A stretch of DNA of 64,000 nucleotides from positions 372,001-436,000 of the forward strand of contig CAMJPB010000001.1 in the NCBI GenBank assembly GCA_946407815.1, given 5' to 3'. A program made the translations under genes and the position numbers. Source of the DNA: an uncultured Caryophanales bacterium. GTDB lineage: Bacteria > Bacillota_I > Bacilli_A > RFN20 > CAG-826. The notes beneath the pieces are model-generated. The model saw only the letters and a program-made list of their open reading frames with translations. It searched no databases and was not told the origin of the DNA. Shown here one piece after another: positions 1-8,433 of this stretch (position 1 is its first letter; each line of letters starts with the position of its first letter).

Positions 1-344
1 AAAAATCAGAAATCTTTGGGGTCGAGAAAGAAGAAGGGAAACTAAACGGAATAATCTCTCAAGTTTACCAAAACGTTTTTGGGAAAGAGCTTTACCCAAC
101 TGTAGAAGAAAAGGCTGCATATTTACTTTACTTTTTAGTCAAAGATCATCCGTTTGTAGATGGATGTAAAAGAATAGCCGCTACACTATTTATTAACTTC
201 TTATATCGAAACAATATTCTTTTTAAGAATAATAGGCAAATTATTTCAAATGAAGCGCTTGTTGCTTTAACTATTTTAACAGCAGAAAGTAATCCAGATG
301 AAATGGAAATAATAACTAGACTCATCACAAATCTTTTAGTTTAA
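1..344 (+). CDS. Fic/DOC-domain protein, RhuM-like, C-terminal part
   Basis: The reading frame is open from the window edge (codons begin at base 3) and stops at 342-344, leaving about 113 residues. It holds the end of a Fic/Doc fold of the kind found at the C-terminus of RhuM-family virulence proteins, including the segment EEKAAYLLYFLVKDHPF. Fic enzymes normally AMPylate or phosphorylate a target with the motif HPFx(D/E)GN(G/K)R. Here the motif reads HPFVDGCKR, so the Asn that helps position the phosphate anion hole is Cys. Either this copy is catalytically altered or the family tolerates the change. The next gene starts 15 bases downstream on the same strand, suggesting one transcript. The N-terminal part lies outside the window, so the full architecture cannot be judged. 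Confidence 0.75.
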   Translation, partial: KSEIFGVEKEEGKLNGIISQVYQNVFGKELYPTVEEKAAYLLYFLVKDHPFVDGCKRIAATLFINFLYRNNILFKNNRQIISNEALVALTILTAESNPDEMEIITRLITNLLV

Positions 345-359
345 AAAGGAGGAGAAACA

Positions 360-1676
360 ATGGAACAAATTATTGGATACGAAATAGAAAGAAAAAGAAT
401 TGAAGCAATCGCTGATGTATTTAAAAATTACGAAAAATATAAAGCACGTGGCATTGCTATACCAAAAGGGGTCCTATTAACTGGACCCTCCGGTGTAGGG
501 AAAACAATGTTTGCAAAGCATCTTGCACGCTGTGCTGGTGCCAATTTGTTTACATTTTCTCCTATTGATGAAAATTACACTCATAGCGAAAATGCAACAA
601 AACTAAAACAACTTTTTGAAAAAGCAAAGAAACAAACACCATCAATAATTTTTGTTGATGAACTAGATAGCTATTTCCCTAGTAACACATTTAGGAGTGA
701 CAAAAATAGTGACTTTCTTGCCACCATCTTAATGGCACTAGATGGTGATGGCTATGAAGGCATTATGTTTGTTGGGGCTTGCATTGATATTTATGACATT
801 CCTCATCAAGTCACAAGGTCTGGTCGAATTGATGAAAGCATCATTTTAGATATTCCCAATCTTAAAACTAGAGCAGATATGATTGCTTATTATTTATCAA
901 AAATCGATATAAAAACTGATTTTGATAACATTAAGCTCGCAAATAAAATTCCTGATTTTGTTGGGGCTGATATTAAAAACTTGCTAAATATGGCTTCAAG
1001 ATTAGCTATTTCGAGTGAAAAAGATACTATCACATTAAGTGATTGTACAGACTGTATCTATTCAATTAGACACAAAGATATCAAACGAGAAAACCCAACT
1101 AACGAGATTCTTCAAGTCGCAGTTCATGAAGTAGGTCATTTAATTGTTGGAAAAATTCTAACCAAAAAATCATATGATGTAACAATTGACAATTACGACT
1201 ACATAAAAGGAATGGTTGTTGAGTTAGACGAAGAAAATGATGATGACTTCGAGGAAGAGAATAACGATTCACCCAAACCACTATTTGTTACTGATAAAAA
1301 TTATTTTTTAGACCAAATCACCATAGTTCTTGCAGGAAAAGCGGCAGAGAAATTAATACTTAAGAGCGAAACAAATAGCTGCACGCACGATATCGAAAAA
1401 GCAACACATATAATTAGAAGAATGTGCAAATCAGGATTACTTGGGTTTAAATACGTAGATCCATACAATATTTCTTATTATGATGAATGGAGCAACAACC
1501 GAAGGAAAATGTTTGAAAGGAAAACATACAGAATTCTCTCATCGTGTTTCAGTAAATCCTTAAGAATTTTAAGAAAAAATAAGACAATGCTGAGTGACTT
1601 TACTGAATTTTTAATGGAAAAAACAGTACTTTCTGCGGACGAAAGCAATGTTTTATTTGAAAAATATAACTATTAA
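360..1676 (+). CDS. Soluble FtsH-like AAA+ protease (AAA ATPase + M41-type peptidase)
   Basis: A 438-residue protein with a strong ribosome site (AGGAGG) before the ATG. An AAA+ module comes first: Walker A GPSGVGKT at residues 42-49, Walker B IIFVDEL with D100/E101, and an arginine-finger-like SGR at 154-156. The second half is M41-peptidase-like: HEVGH at 256-260 (zinc ligands and catalytic Glu), GKAAE at 326-330 (GRAAE in FtsH), and a third zinc ligand candidate D344 in CTHDIEKATH. FtsH is normally about 600-650 residues with two N-terminal membrane helices. This protein has none and is shorter, so it is probably cytosolic. An acidic loop (about 289-304) is inserted in the peptidase half. 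It follows a Fic-domain gene by 15 bases. Function as an ATP-dependent protease is well supported; the substrate is unknown. Confidence 0.85.
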   Translation: MEQIIGYEIERKRIEAIADVFKNYEKYKARGIAIPKGVLLTGPSGVGKTMFAKHLARCAGANLFTFSPIDENYTHSENATKLKQLFEKAKKQTPSIIFVDELDSYFPSNTFRSDKNSDFLATILMALDGDGYEGIMFVGACIDIYDIPHQVTRSGRIDESIILDIPNLKTRADMIAYYLSKIDIKTDFDNIKLANKIPDFVGADIKNLLNMASRLAISSEKDTITLSDCTDCIYSIRHKDIKRENPTNEILQVAVHEVGHLIVGKILTKKSYDVTIDNYDYIKGMVVELDEENDDDFEEENNDSPKPLFVTDKNYFLDQITIVLAGKAAEKLILKSETNSCTHDIEKATHIIRRMCKSGLLGFKYVDPYNISYYDEWSNNRRKMFERKTYRILSSCFSKSLRILRKNKTMLSDFTEFLMEKTVLSADESNVLFEKYNY

Positions 1677-1684
1677 ATGTATAT

Positions 1685-1713
1685 AAAAAAGATATACTAT
1701 GTATATCTTTTTT
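1685..1713. terminator. Bidirectional terminator hairpin
   Basis: AAAAAAGATATAC, a three-base loop, then GTATATCTTTTTT: a perfect 13-bp stem with A and T tracts on either side. It lies between the convergent protease gene and dehydrogenase gene and can serve both. Confidence 0.85.
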
Positions 1714-1739
1714 GTAGTTCCTGATTTAGTCTGCTTCTT

Positions 1740-2513
1740 TTAATTTTTCTTGATTTGAGAGGCCGATGTGTTAATCACAAACTTACGAGGTGCAAAGCGA
1801 GTTAAAAACATCATAAGTTTATTCTTAAATCCAATAACGAGAAAGGATTTATTTTTCATACAAGCCTTATATGAGATCTCTGCTACTTTTGTGGCAGAAA
1901 TAGGCTTAATCTTTGAAAATGTATATTCATTTCCGGCTTTAGAAACAAAACCAGATTCAAATGGACCAGGACAGATAGTCGTCAATTTAACTCCGGTTCC
2001 TTTAAGTTCTCTTTCAATTCCTTGTGAAAGATTACTTAAGAATGCTTTTGATGCGTGATAGGTGACCATGTAAGGTCCCGGAACAAATGCAGCGATTGAG
2101 GAAATATTTAAAATATGTCCTTCTTTAGCGTTTATCATATCTTTTAGATATGCGTGCATTAAATACATTGGAGCGTTACAATTAAGTTCCACCATTTTAA
2201 GCTGTTTAGAAATGTCCATATCAACAAAGTCTGTGCGGTCTCCAAATCCTGCACAGTTAACTAGATTAGATATAAACATTTCTTTTTTATCGCTATAATC
2301 TTTTACTTTGCTAAAGTTATCAGGATTAGATAAATCTAGTGCTAATGTTTCAACTTTGATTTTGTATTCTTCTATTAACTCTTTCTTAGCTTTATCTAAA
2401 TTGTCTGGATTAGATGAGACAAGAAAAAGATTGTTTTTGATTTTTGCAAATAACTTAGCGAGTTCAAATCCAAGACCACTTGCGCCACCTGTAATAAGAG
2501 TAAATTTTTCCAT
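1740..2513 (-). CDS. Short-chain dehydrogenase/reductase (classical SDR)
   Basis: A 257-residue classical SDR, the usual family length. The Rossmann dinucleotide motif TGGASGLG is at 8-15, NCAGFG (NNAG motif variant) at 86-91, and the catalytic Ser-Tyr-Lys set is S138/S139, Y152 and K156 (YHASK). PGPFESGF after strand 6 also fits the family. It should reduce or oxidise a small carbonyl/alcohol with NAD(P)H in the cytosol; the substrate cannot be read from the sequence. A weak ribosome site (GGAAAAG) precedes the ATG. The gene stands alone, convergent with the protease gene. Confidence 0.85.
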   Translation of the reverse strand: MEKFTLITGGASGLGFELAKLFAKIKNNLFLVSSNPDNLDKAKKELIEEYKIKVETLALDLSNPDNFSKVKDYSDKKEMFISNLVNCAGFGDRTDFVDMDISKQLKMVELNCNAPMYLMHAYLKDMINAKEGHILNISSIAAFVPGPYMVTYHASKAFLSNLSQGIERELKGTGVKLTTICPGPFESGFVSKAGNEYTFSKIKPISATKVAEISYKACMKNKSFLVIGFKNKLMMFLTRFAPRKFVINTSASQIKKN

Positions 2514-2619
2514 ATTTTAACTTTTCCGTTTTAAATGTTATCACATTGATATGTTGTATAACATAAAAATAATAATTTAGTATTATCATCAGTTGTTTAT
2601 ATTTGGTGCGAAACTAACA

Positions 2620-2647
2620 AAAAATCCCCGTAAAACCGAGGATTTTT
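2620..2647 (-). terminator. Terminator-like hairpin
   Basis: Imperfect stem (AAAAATCC pairing with GGATTTTT, plus CG/CG) around a six-base loop, with a T-tract when read on the minus strand. In the same 300-base gene-free gap (2514-2812) a GGGGTC/GACCCC palindrome lies at 2679-2692. No gene is seen in the gap. Confidence 0.5.
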
Positions 2648-2754
2648 CTGGTTCTGTAAATTCTAAGGGTGTTTGATTGGGGTCACGACCCCCTTTGATT
2701 TTATAGATCCAAAAATTGTTTAAACAAAGATGATATATTTCAAGATATAAAAAG

Positions 2755-2778
2755 GAGACAACTCGTAAAAATTGTCTC
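2755..2778. terminator. Terminator hairpin after the giant surface protein gene
   Basis: GAGACAA and TTGTCTC form a 7-bp stem about 35 bases past the surface-protein stop. T-runs follow the stem in both directions. The arm also contains GACAACTCG, a string seen again at the BRO-N/Fic promoter palindrome (16552-16560). Confidence 0.7.
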
Positions 2779-2812
2779 ACTTTTTATAGTTATGATATTT
2801 GTCTAATTGGAT

Positions 2813-5800
2813 TTAGTTAATCTTTTTAACTTCGCCACCTAATAGAACAATCATTTTGACAGCCTTTAAGGAATAATCATCTAAATCAACGATGAGCTTT
2901 TTATTTAAAGATCCTCTCGCTAATAATTTGACATAAGCTACATTAGAAGAAATTAATCCTTTTTCAATTAAACTTTCTAATGTTACTTCTTCACCGTCTA
3001 AATAATTATCTGAAAGGGTGTCGATGTTAATAACTCCCTTTTTGCCCTCTTTATGATTTTCTACTTTATGAATCATGATGTATTCTTCCGCTTTTTCATC
3101 AGACATCAATTCATCAGCTTTTTCTACCGTGACAACATTTATTGGTTCTTCTTTAGGCTCAACTTTGGTTTTTACTTCTTCAATTAAACCTTTTTCATCT
3201 TTAACAGTTGCCACTTCTTCTTCATCTTCATTGTTATTAAGTTGAAGAGGAGAAACTAAATTATCAGGTTTTTCATTACTAACTACTTGATTAGCGCTGA
3301 AGTTTTCTTTATTAACACCATTATTAACTGCTGTGTTTTTTGTAGCAGCCGCTTTTTTCATTTGTTTTTTCTTTAAGAAAACCACTAATACGGCAATCCA
3401 TACCATAACCGCTAAGGCAGCAATAATATATGCAACAATAAATTGTGCATCAGCGTAATGGCTTGCATAAGCAATTAAAGTTGATAAGCCAAAGCCAAAT
3501 GAATTAACTTTAACTCCCTTACCTTTTTTAAGTCCTTTTAATAAGAAGAATAAGACGACTGCTCCACCTATTAAAGCAAGAGAGGAGACAACTAATAAGG
3601 TAGTAGAGACAGCGTTAACAGCATTACGCTTACTTTGATAGACTTGTTGAATGTTTCTAAGTCTACTAACTGCTTCTTTATCAACCATGGCTTTTTGTTC
3701 TTCAGTTAAGGCTTCATAAGATGTGACAGCATCATTAATCTTTTCTTCACTAGCGGTATCATAATCGACATCGCCAATGTTATAAATCTTATCTAAAACG
3801 TTATAAACCTTTTCAGAATTTTCAATGGCTTTTAAGGTTTCTATTGGGAACATTCCTTTTTGTTCATTAGTTAAAGCTTTATAAGCTTCTCTAGCGGCTT
3901 CGATGGCATTTTTACTATTAGCGTCATATTTAACAACATCGCCAATTCCATTGATTACATCGATGGCTTCTTGAACAGCAACGCTATTTAATAGAGTGTC
4001 GACATAATTTTCATCGAGTAATTCTTTTTGTTTATCAGTTAAAGCATCGTAAGCAGCTTTAGCTTGTTCAATTGCTTCTTTAGTTGCTTTTGAATTATTA
4101 ATTTCACCAATGTCATTAATTTTGCTTATCGTGTCAAAAGCTTTTTCAGAATTTACTAATAATGCTAAAGTTTCGGCTGGGAACATTTCTTTCTGTTCAG
4201 GAGTTAAAGCTTCATAAGCTTCTCTAGCCTCTTCGATGGCTTCTTTATCTGCAAATGTGATTCCGTCAGAAGATGGAAGCGTGACGATTGCCTCGCTTAA
4301 TGTAATCACCGCAAGAATGGATTCTGCTTCCTCAAGTTTGTTGAGTTTGTCTTGAGGGAACTGGGTTTTTTGCTCTTCGGTAAGAGCTTCATACGCCTTG
4401 CGTGCCACTTCGATAGCCTCTTTGTCGGCGGATGTAATTCCGTCAGAGGATGGAAGCACGTCGATTGCCTCACTTACCATAATCACCGCAAGAGTATTTT
4501 CCGCTTCCTTGAGCTTATTGAGTTTGTCTTGAGGGAACTGTAATTTTTGCTCCTCGGTAAGAGCCTCGTACGCATTGCGTGCCGCCTTGATAGCGTCTTT
4601 GTCGGCTGATGTTATTCCATCAGAAGATGGAAGCACGTCGATTGCCTCGCTTACCGTAATCACCGCAAGAGCATTTTCCGCTTCCTTGAGCTTGTTGAGT
4701 TTGTCTTGAGGAAACTGAGATTTTTGCTCCTCGGTAAGAGCCTCGTATGCTTTGCGTGCCGCCTCGATAGCTTCTTTGTCTGCGGTCGTAATATCTTCGG
4801 AATTTACGGGAATCTTAGCGAATTCTTCGTTGAATGTTACATAAGCAAGCGCGGTTTCCGCTTCCTCGAGTTTGTTGAGTTTGTCTTGCGGAAACTGCGA
4901 TTTTTGCTCTTCATTAAGAGCCTCGTATGCCTCGCGTGCCGCTTCAATAGCTTCTTTGTCAGAATTGGTTATCTCATCAGCGGACGCGGGAACTTTTTCG
5001 AATTCCTCGTCGAAAATCGCAATAGCGAGAGTCAATTCTGCGGCTTCAAGATTGTCGATAATCTCCTTGGAAACCTTTTTCTTTGCCTCATCGGAAAGAT
5101 CTTCGTAAGCCTTGCGTGCCGCTTTGATAGCGTCTTTATCGGCCGATGTGATTTCGTTGATTAGAGGAAGATTATTGATTGTTTCAATTACTTGATTTGA
5201 TGTTTCGATATCGTTGATTTCCTTCTCGGCAGCTTCGAGCTTGGCGAGAGTTTCAGGATCGACCTTTGCTTTTTGCTCGTTTGTAAGAGCGTCGTACGCT
5301 TTACGCGCCGCCTCTACCGCCTCCTTATTATCAATCGTGATATCATTTGGTAAACCGTCGATAACGCCTGTCGCCTCGTCGGCTTTCGCTCCGTCTTCGA
5401 GATTCTTATATTCCTCTTCGGCATCCGTGAGGACTTTAAGCGTAGCCGCGTCAACCTTTGCCTTTTCCTTGTTGGAGAGGTAATTGTACGTTTCTCGAGC
5501 CTCTTCAAGTTTTTTCTTGTACTCTTCGCTATATTCAACCGTACCAAGTTCTTCGATAAGTTTGACAAACTCCTCGGCCTTTACCGAAGAATAAACGAAG
5601 TCATGATCGGATATGCCTTCTTCGAAGACTTCTCCATCGATAGTAACACAGACGGCGTTTCCAAATTTGCCCGAACCTATGCTGTTAGGAGCGCCACTGC
5701 CGCTGACAGCCGTAACCTTTTTTGCTTTGTCGGTGATCGTGATATCTCCGGATTGGCTTCTTTCGCCTCCGCCGATACCAGCACCGCCGTCTCCGCCGGT

Positions 5801-8110
5801 CGCATTGACGACACCACCTTTGATGGTAATCGTACCGCAGTTGCCCAAGTTGTAGCCGCCGCCGATACCTGCGGAATTGACGCCGCCGATTGCGTTAATC
5901 GTGCCACCTTCGATGACAATATTTCCACACGGAATATCATATCCCGCGCCGATGCCTGTGGCATAACCATTGCTGCTGACGTCAAGAGTGCCCTTTCCAC
6001 TGATGGTAAGGGTTTTATTTTGAGGAACGTAAATACCCGGATACTTGTCTTCAAAGCCTGTTACGGTGTTTTTACCTTCGAGAATGAGTGTTGCGTCGCC
6101 CTCAAGAGTGATTCCCGCAAAGTCATAATCATGGTTGTTTTCGCCCTTGATTATCACGTCTTTGAGAGTGACGGTTGCGCCATCCGCGATTGTAACTTTG
6201 ACGTTTTCTTGAAGTTCGCCTGTGATTGTTTGACCATCATAAATGGTGATGTAATCCGTGACTTTGGAGAGGTCGACAACCTCGATAAACTCCCATTTTG
6301 CATAGAAGACTTTGTTACCTGTATCCGCGACGGTGATCTTTGTCACCGCTTCGCCTTCTAACTCTTCGTTGTCATACCAGCCCATAAAGGTATATCCGTT
6401 TCGAATTGGAACAGCCAATTCAAGACCACGGGCTTCAAGATATTTAGTCGGATAGTCTCCAGGCATTATGCCACCGTTCACGTTATATGTAACAGTATGC
6501 ACGTGATGGGCGAAAATGTGAATTTGTTTGAATACGAGAGATTTTTCGCTATATTCATCACTTATAGTGACTGTAATAGAGCCTTTAAATGCATCGAAGT
6601 CAAATGGGTATGGTGCGAAAATAATAGGCCCTGAAAAAATGTTGATGCCGTCATGGCTATATCCACCGTGATTTATATCACCCCAAGATGAAGTTATAAA
6701 CTGTTCACTGTATTCATATTCTGAAGTTATATATTCCGGTTGCGGATTATATTCATATCCATCTGCAACTACAAGATATATTCCATCATCCGGGAACAAA
6801 CCTTTTTCAAACGTAATCGTGATTGAGTGTGTTTTATCAAGCACAAATCCGTTTTCATTTGCAGTCGCCGTGACTGTGACAACCTCGCCTTTGTGCTCGG
6901 TTTCGCCTGCAGTCGGGAAGACGTCTTCAATCGTAGGCATAACAGGACGAAGTCCCCACGCAGCCCAAACTTCTACGTCGTTTGTTTCATCGGGTTGAAT
7001 GATTTCTATATAGGACTCTTCGTCAAGCGTATCGGATGTAAACCAACCATAAAACATAAACCCCGTCTTGACAGGAAAGATACTGCTTGGACCAAACAAA
7101 TCAAACATTTCGCCCTCATTGAAGGATGTCGGAGCGGAGATTCCATCTTTCCACTCACCGCCGTTGAGATGATAAGTGATATTGTGGGTGATGCGTTCCC
7201 ACTTTGCCCAGTATTCTTTGTCGCCCGAATCTTCGTTGGTGATCTCGGTCACGGCTTCGCCGTCAAACTCCGCGTTAGAGTACCAACCCGCAAAAGTGAA
7301 ATGCGGTTTCGTCACGTTGGTCGGAAGCGTCAATCCGATTGTTTCTTGGTATGTAGTGGAATACTCGCCGTTCCACTCACCCTCATTTGTGTTGTAGGTG
7401 ATATTGTGTTTGGTAAGTTCCCACTTAGCCCAAAACGTTTTGCTCCCTGTTTCGTCCGCGCCGATGGCGGTCACAGCGTTGCCCGTGAGTTCCGCATTGT
7501 CATACCACCCTAAGAAGTTATAATGGCTCTTCACTGCATTGGTGGGCAAAGTCAAACCTTGGTCGTCGAAATAATAATCAATATATTCGCCATTAAATGA
7601 GCCACCGTTCAGTTCATACGTCACGCCGTTAACAGGTATCAATTCCAGGGATACACGGTCAATCTGAACCATATCAAATGTGGTCAATATAGTTATTTTT
7701 TTGGCGTTAACGTTGGAAAATGTTACATACGTATTTTTGTCCCCACTGCCCTCTACACTAACCTCGTCACAGACATCCGATCTAACAGCCCCTGCAACTT
7801 CATAGTAATAACCAATCCTGACCTTTGCATTTTTGATTACTACGTTCCCAGATGCGGAAATGGCCATGAGTCTGTTTTCATCGATTTTCGCGCCATCCTC
7901 ATCGCCCTTGTCATTGACGTTAATCGTGACGCACCCGCTGGAATAGGACCATTGTTTTTTGTTTGTATAGATTTCAATCGTTTCTCCTTCCGCTAGCGCC
8001 GGTAAGGTCGTTGCTGGCTGGATGGCGAAAATCATCGTTAGTACCATGATTGCGGATATTAACGCCGTGAGAATAACTTTCGCCGTTCTTTTTTGTCTTG
8101 TTCGTTCCAT
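2813..8110 (-). CDS. Giant mosaic surface protein: InlB-type repeats, beta-helix, 11 helical repeats, membrane anchor, uL15-like cytosolic tail
   Basis: The ATG at 8110 is preferred because AAGGAG lies eight bases upstream; a longer frame reaches 8146 without one. The product has 1765 residues. In order: a signal peptide ending near TLPALAEG; several InlB-B/Flg_new-type repeats (GWY...AKW pattern); a glycine-rich right-handed beta-helix (IGAGY, AGIGGG rungs); eleven three-helix repeats of about 55-60 residues (pattern DKEAIEAARKAYEALTEEQK); two membrane segments; a Lys-rich and acidic linker; and a tail of about 75 residues matching the C-terminal half of ribosomal protein L15 (EEVTLESLIEKGLI ... 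GGEV). Topology puts the repeats outside and the tail inside. Bases from about 4.25 to 8.1 kb are far richer in G+C than the 3' part (line 5761-5820 has 39 of 60 G+C, line 3301-3360 has 19 of 60), so the outer part looks transferred. Role in adhesion is an inference. Confidence 0.8.
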   Translation of the reverse strand: MERTRQKRTAKVILTALISAIMVLTMIFAIQPATTLPALAEGETIEIYTNKKQWSYSSGCVTINVNDKGDEDGAKIDENRLMAISASGNVVIKNAKVRIGYYYEVAGAVRSDVCDEVSVEGSGDKNTYVTFSNVNAKKITILTTFDMVQIDRVSLELIPVNGVTYELNGGSFNGEYIDYYFDDQGLTLPTNAVKSHYNFLGWYDNAELTGNAVTAIGADETGSKTFWAKWELTKHNITYNTNEGEWNGEYSTTYQETIGLTLPTNVTKPHFTFAGWYSNAEFDGEAVTEITNEDSGDKEYWAKWERITHNITYHLNGGEWKDGISAPTSFNEGEMFDLFGPSSIFPVKTGFMFYGWFTSDTLDEESYIEIIQPDETNDVEVWAAWGLRPVMPTIEDVFPTAGETEHKGEVVTVTATANENGFVLDKTHSITITFEKGLFPDDGIYLVVADGYEYNPQPEYITSEYEYSEQFITSSWGDINHGGYSHDGINIFSGPIIFAPYPFDFDAFKGSITVTISDEYSEKSLVFKQIHIFAHHVHTVTYNVNGGIMPGDYPTKYLEARGLELAVPIRNGYTFMGWYDNEELEGEAVTKITVADTGNKVFYAKWEFIEVVDLSKVTDYITIYDGQTITGELQENVKVTIADGATVTLKDVIIKGENNHDYDFAGITLEGDATLILEGKNTVTGFEDKYPGIYVPQNKTLTISGKGTLDVSSNGYATGIGAGYDIPCGNIVIEGGTINAIGGVNSAGIGGGYNLGNCGTITIKGGVVNATGGDGGAGIGGGERSQSGDITITDKAKKVTAVSGSGAPNSIGSGKFGNAVCVTIDGEVFEEGISDHDFVYSSVKAEEFVKLIEELGTVEYSEEYKKKLEEARETYNYLSNKEKAKVDAATLKVLTDAEEEYKNLEDGAKADEATGVIDGLPNDITIDNKEAVEAARKAYDALTNEQKAKVDPETLAKLEAAEKEINDIETSNQVIETINNLPLINEITSADKDAIKAARKAYEDLSDEAKKKVSKEIIDNLEAAELTLAIAIFDEEFEKVPASADEITNSDKEAIEAAREAYEALNEEQKSQFPQDKLNKLEEAETALAYVTFNEEFAKIPVNSEDITTADKEAIEAARKAYEALTEEQKSQFPQDKLNKLKEAENALAVITVSEAIDVLPSSDGITSADKDAIKAARNAYEALTEEQKLQFPQDKLNKLKEAENTLAVIMVSEAIDVLPSSDGITSADKEAIEVARKAYEALTEEQKTQFPQDKLNKLEEAESILAVITLSEAIVTLPSSDGITFADKEAIEEAREAYEALTPEQKEMFPAETLALLVNSEKAFDTISKINDIGEINNSKATKEAIEQAKAAYDALTDKQKELLDENYVDTLLNSVAVQEAIDVINGIGDVVKYDANSKNAIEAAREAYKALTNEQKGMFPIETLKAIENSEKVYNVLDKIYNIGDVDYDTASEEKINDAVTSYEALTEEQKAMVDKEAVSRLRNIQQVYQSKRNAVNAVSTTLLVVSSLALIGGAVVLFFLLKGLKKGKGVKVNSFGFGLSTLIAYASHYADAQFIVAYIIAALAVMVWIAVLVVFLKKKQMKKAAATKNTAVNNGVNKENFSANQVVSNEKPDNLVSPLQLNNNEDEEEVATVKDEKGLIEEVKTKVEPKEEPINVVTVEKADELMSDEKAEEYIMIHKVENHKEGKKGVINIDTLSDNYLDGEEVTLESLIEKGLISSNVAYVKLLARGSLNKKLIVDLDDYSLKAVKMIVLLGGEVKKIN
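4254..4960 (-). repeat. Near-identical 177-bp tandem coding repeats
   Basis: Inside the surface-protein gene, consecutive helical repeats are almost the same at DNA level. Equivalent GATGTNATTCC sites lie at 4254, 4431 and 4608, a 177-base period (59 codons). Neighbouring copies in the same gene are much more diverged, so this block arose by recent duplication or conversion. Copy number could vary between strains. Confidence 0.85.
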
Positions 8111-8184
8111 ACTTAGCACTCCTTGTTTTGTTTTTGTTAAATACAAATTTTATGATCAATAGACCATTAGTAAACTACTTCACC

Positions 8185-8271
8185 TCAGTTATGGATGTAT
8201 TTATTTCCACAACCTGTTAAAAGAGAGGCAACTATAAGATTAGATGTCATTAAGACTAATTTCTTTTTCAT
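8185..8271 (-). pseudogene. 28-codon lipoprotein signal-peptide stub
   Basis: An ATG at 8271, preceded by AAGGGAAGG, opens a frame encoding MKKKLVLMTS then a hydrophobic stretch and the lipobox LLTGC. It stops at 8185-8187 after only 28 codons (…CGNKYIHN). The ribosome site, Lys-rich start, hydrophobic core and lipobox are all intact, so this is a real lipoprotein start that has lost its body. It lies 75 bases upstream of the giant surface protein on the same strand, whose first half differs in base composition. A simple reading is that foreign DNA replaced the body of a native lipoprotein gene and left its 5' end behind. A functional leader peptide is the alternative. Confidence 0.6.
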
Positions 8272-8352
8272 TACGAATTTCCTTCCCTTTAATGAAGTGA
8301 ATTTATTCACTACCTTTGAAAATATATCAAACAATACTTATAATCAAGAAAA

Positions 8353-8367
8353 ATAGTTTTAAACTAT
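8353..8367. promoter_or_regulatory. Candidate operator for the TetR-family regulator
   Basis: ATAGTTTTAAACTAT is a perfect 7+1+7 palindrome in the divergent gap between the regulator gene and the lipoprotein stub/surface gene. TetR-family proteins bind such palindromes near their own promoters. A TATAAT box follows at 8401-8406. Confidence 0.5.
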
Positions 8368-8433
8368 ACTTTCTAATATTCAAAGTAAAGTTGATGATGT
8401 ATAATAAGCAAAAAAATAAGGGCAAATATAGAT

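Noticed and set aside
2589-2780. 63-codon minus-strand frame
   Set aside because: It runs through two hairpins that look like terminators, has no ribosome site and no recognisable protein features.
4254-4960. Possible CRISPR array
   Set aside because: The repeats are 177 bases, contiguous, in frame and encode helical repeats; there are no spacers and no cas genes in the window.
4706-7513. Long plus-strand frames inside the giant surface gene (for example 4706-5164, 5603-6361, 6827-7513)
   Set aside because: They are antisense to a well-supported coding frame in a G+C-rich stretch where stops are rare, have no ribosome sites and encode low-complexity mirror repeats.
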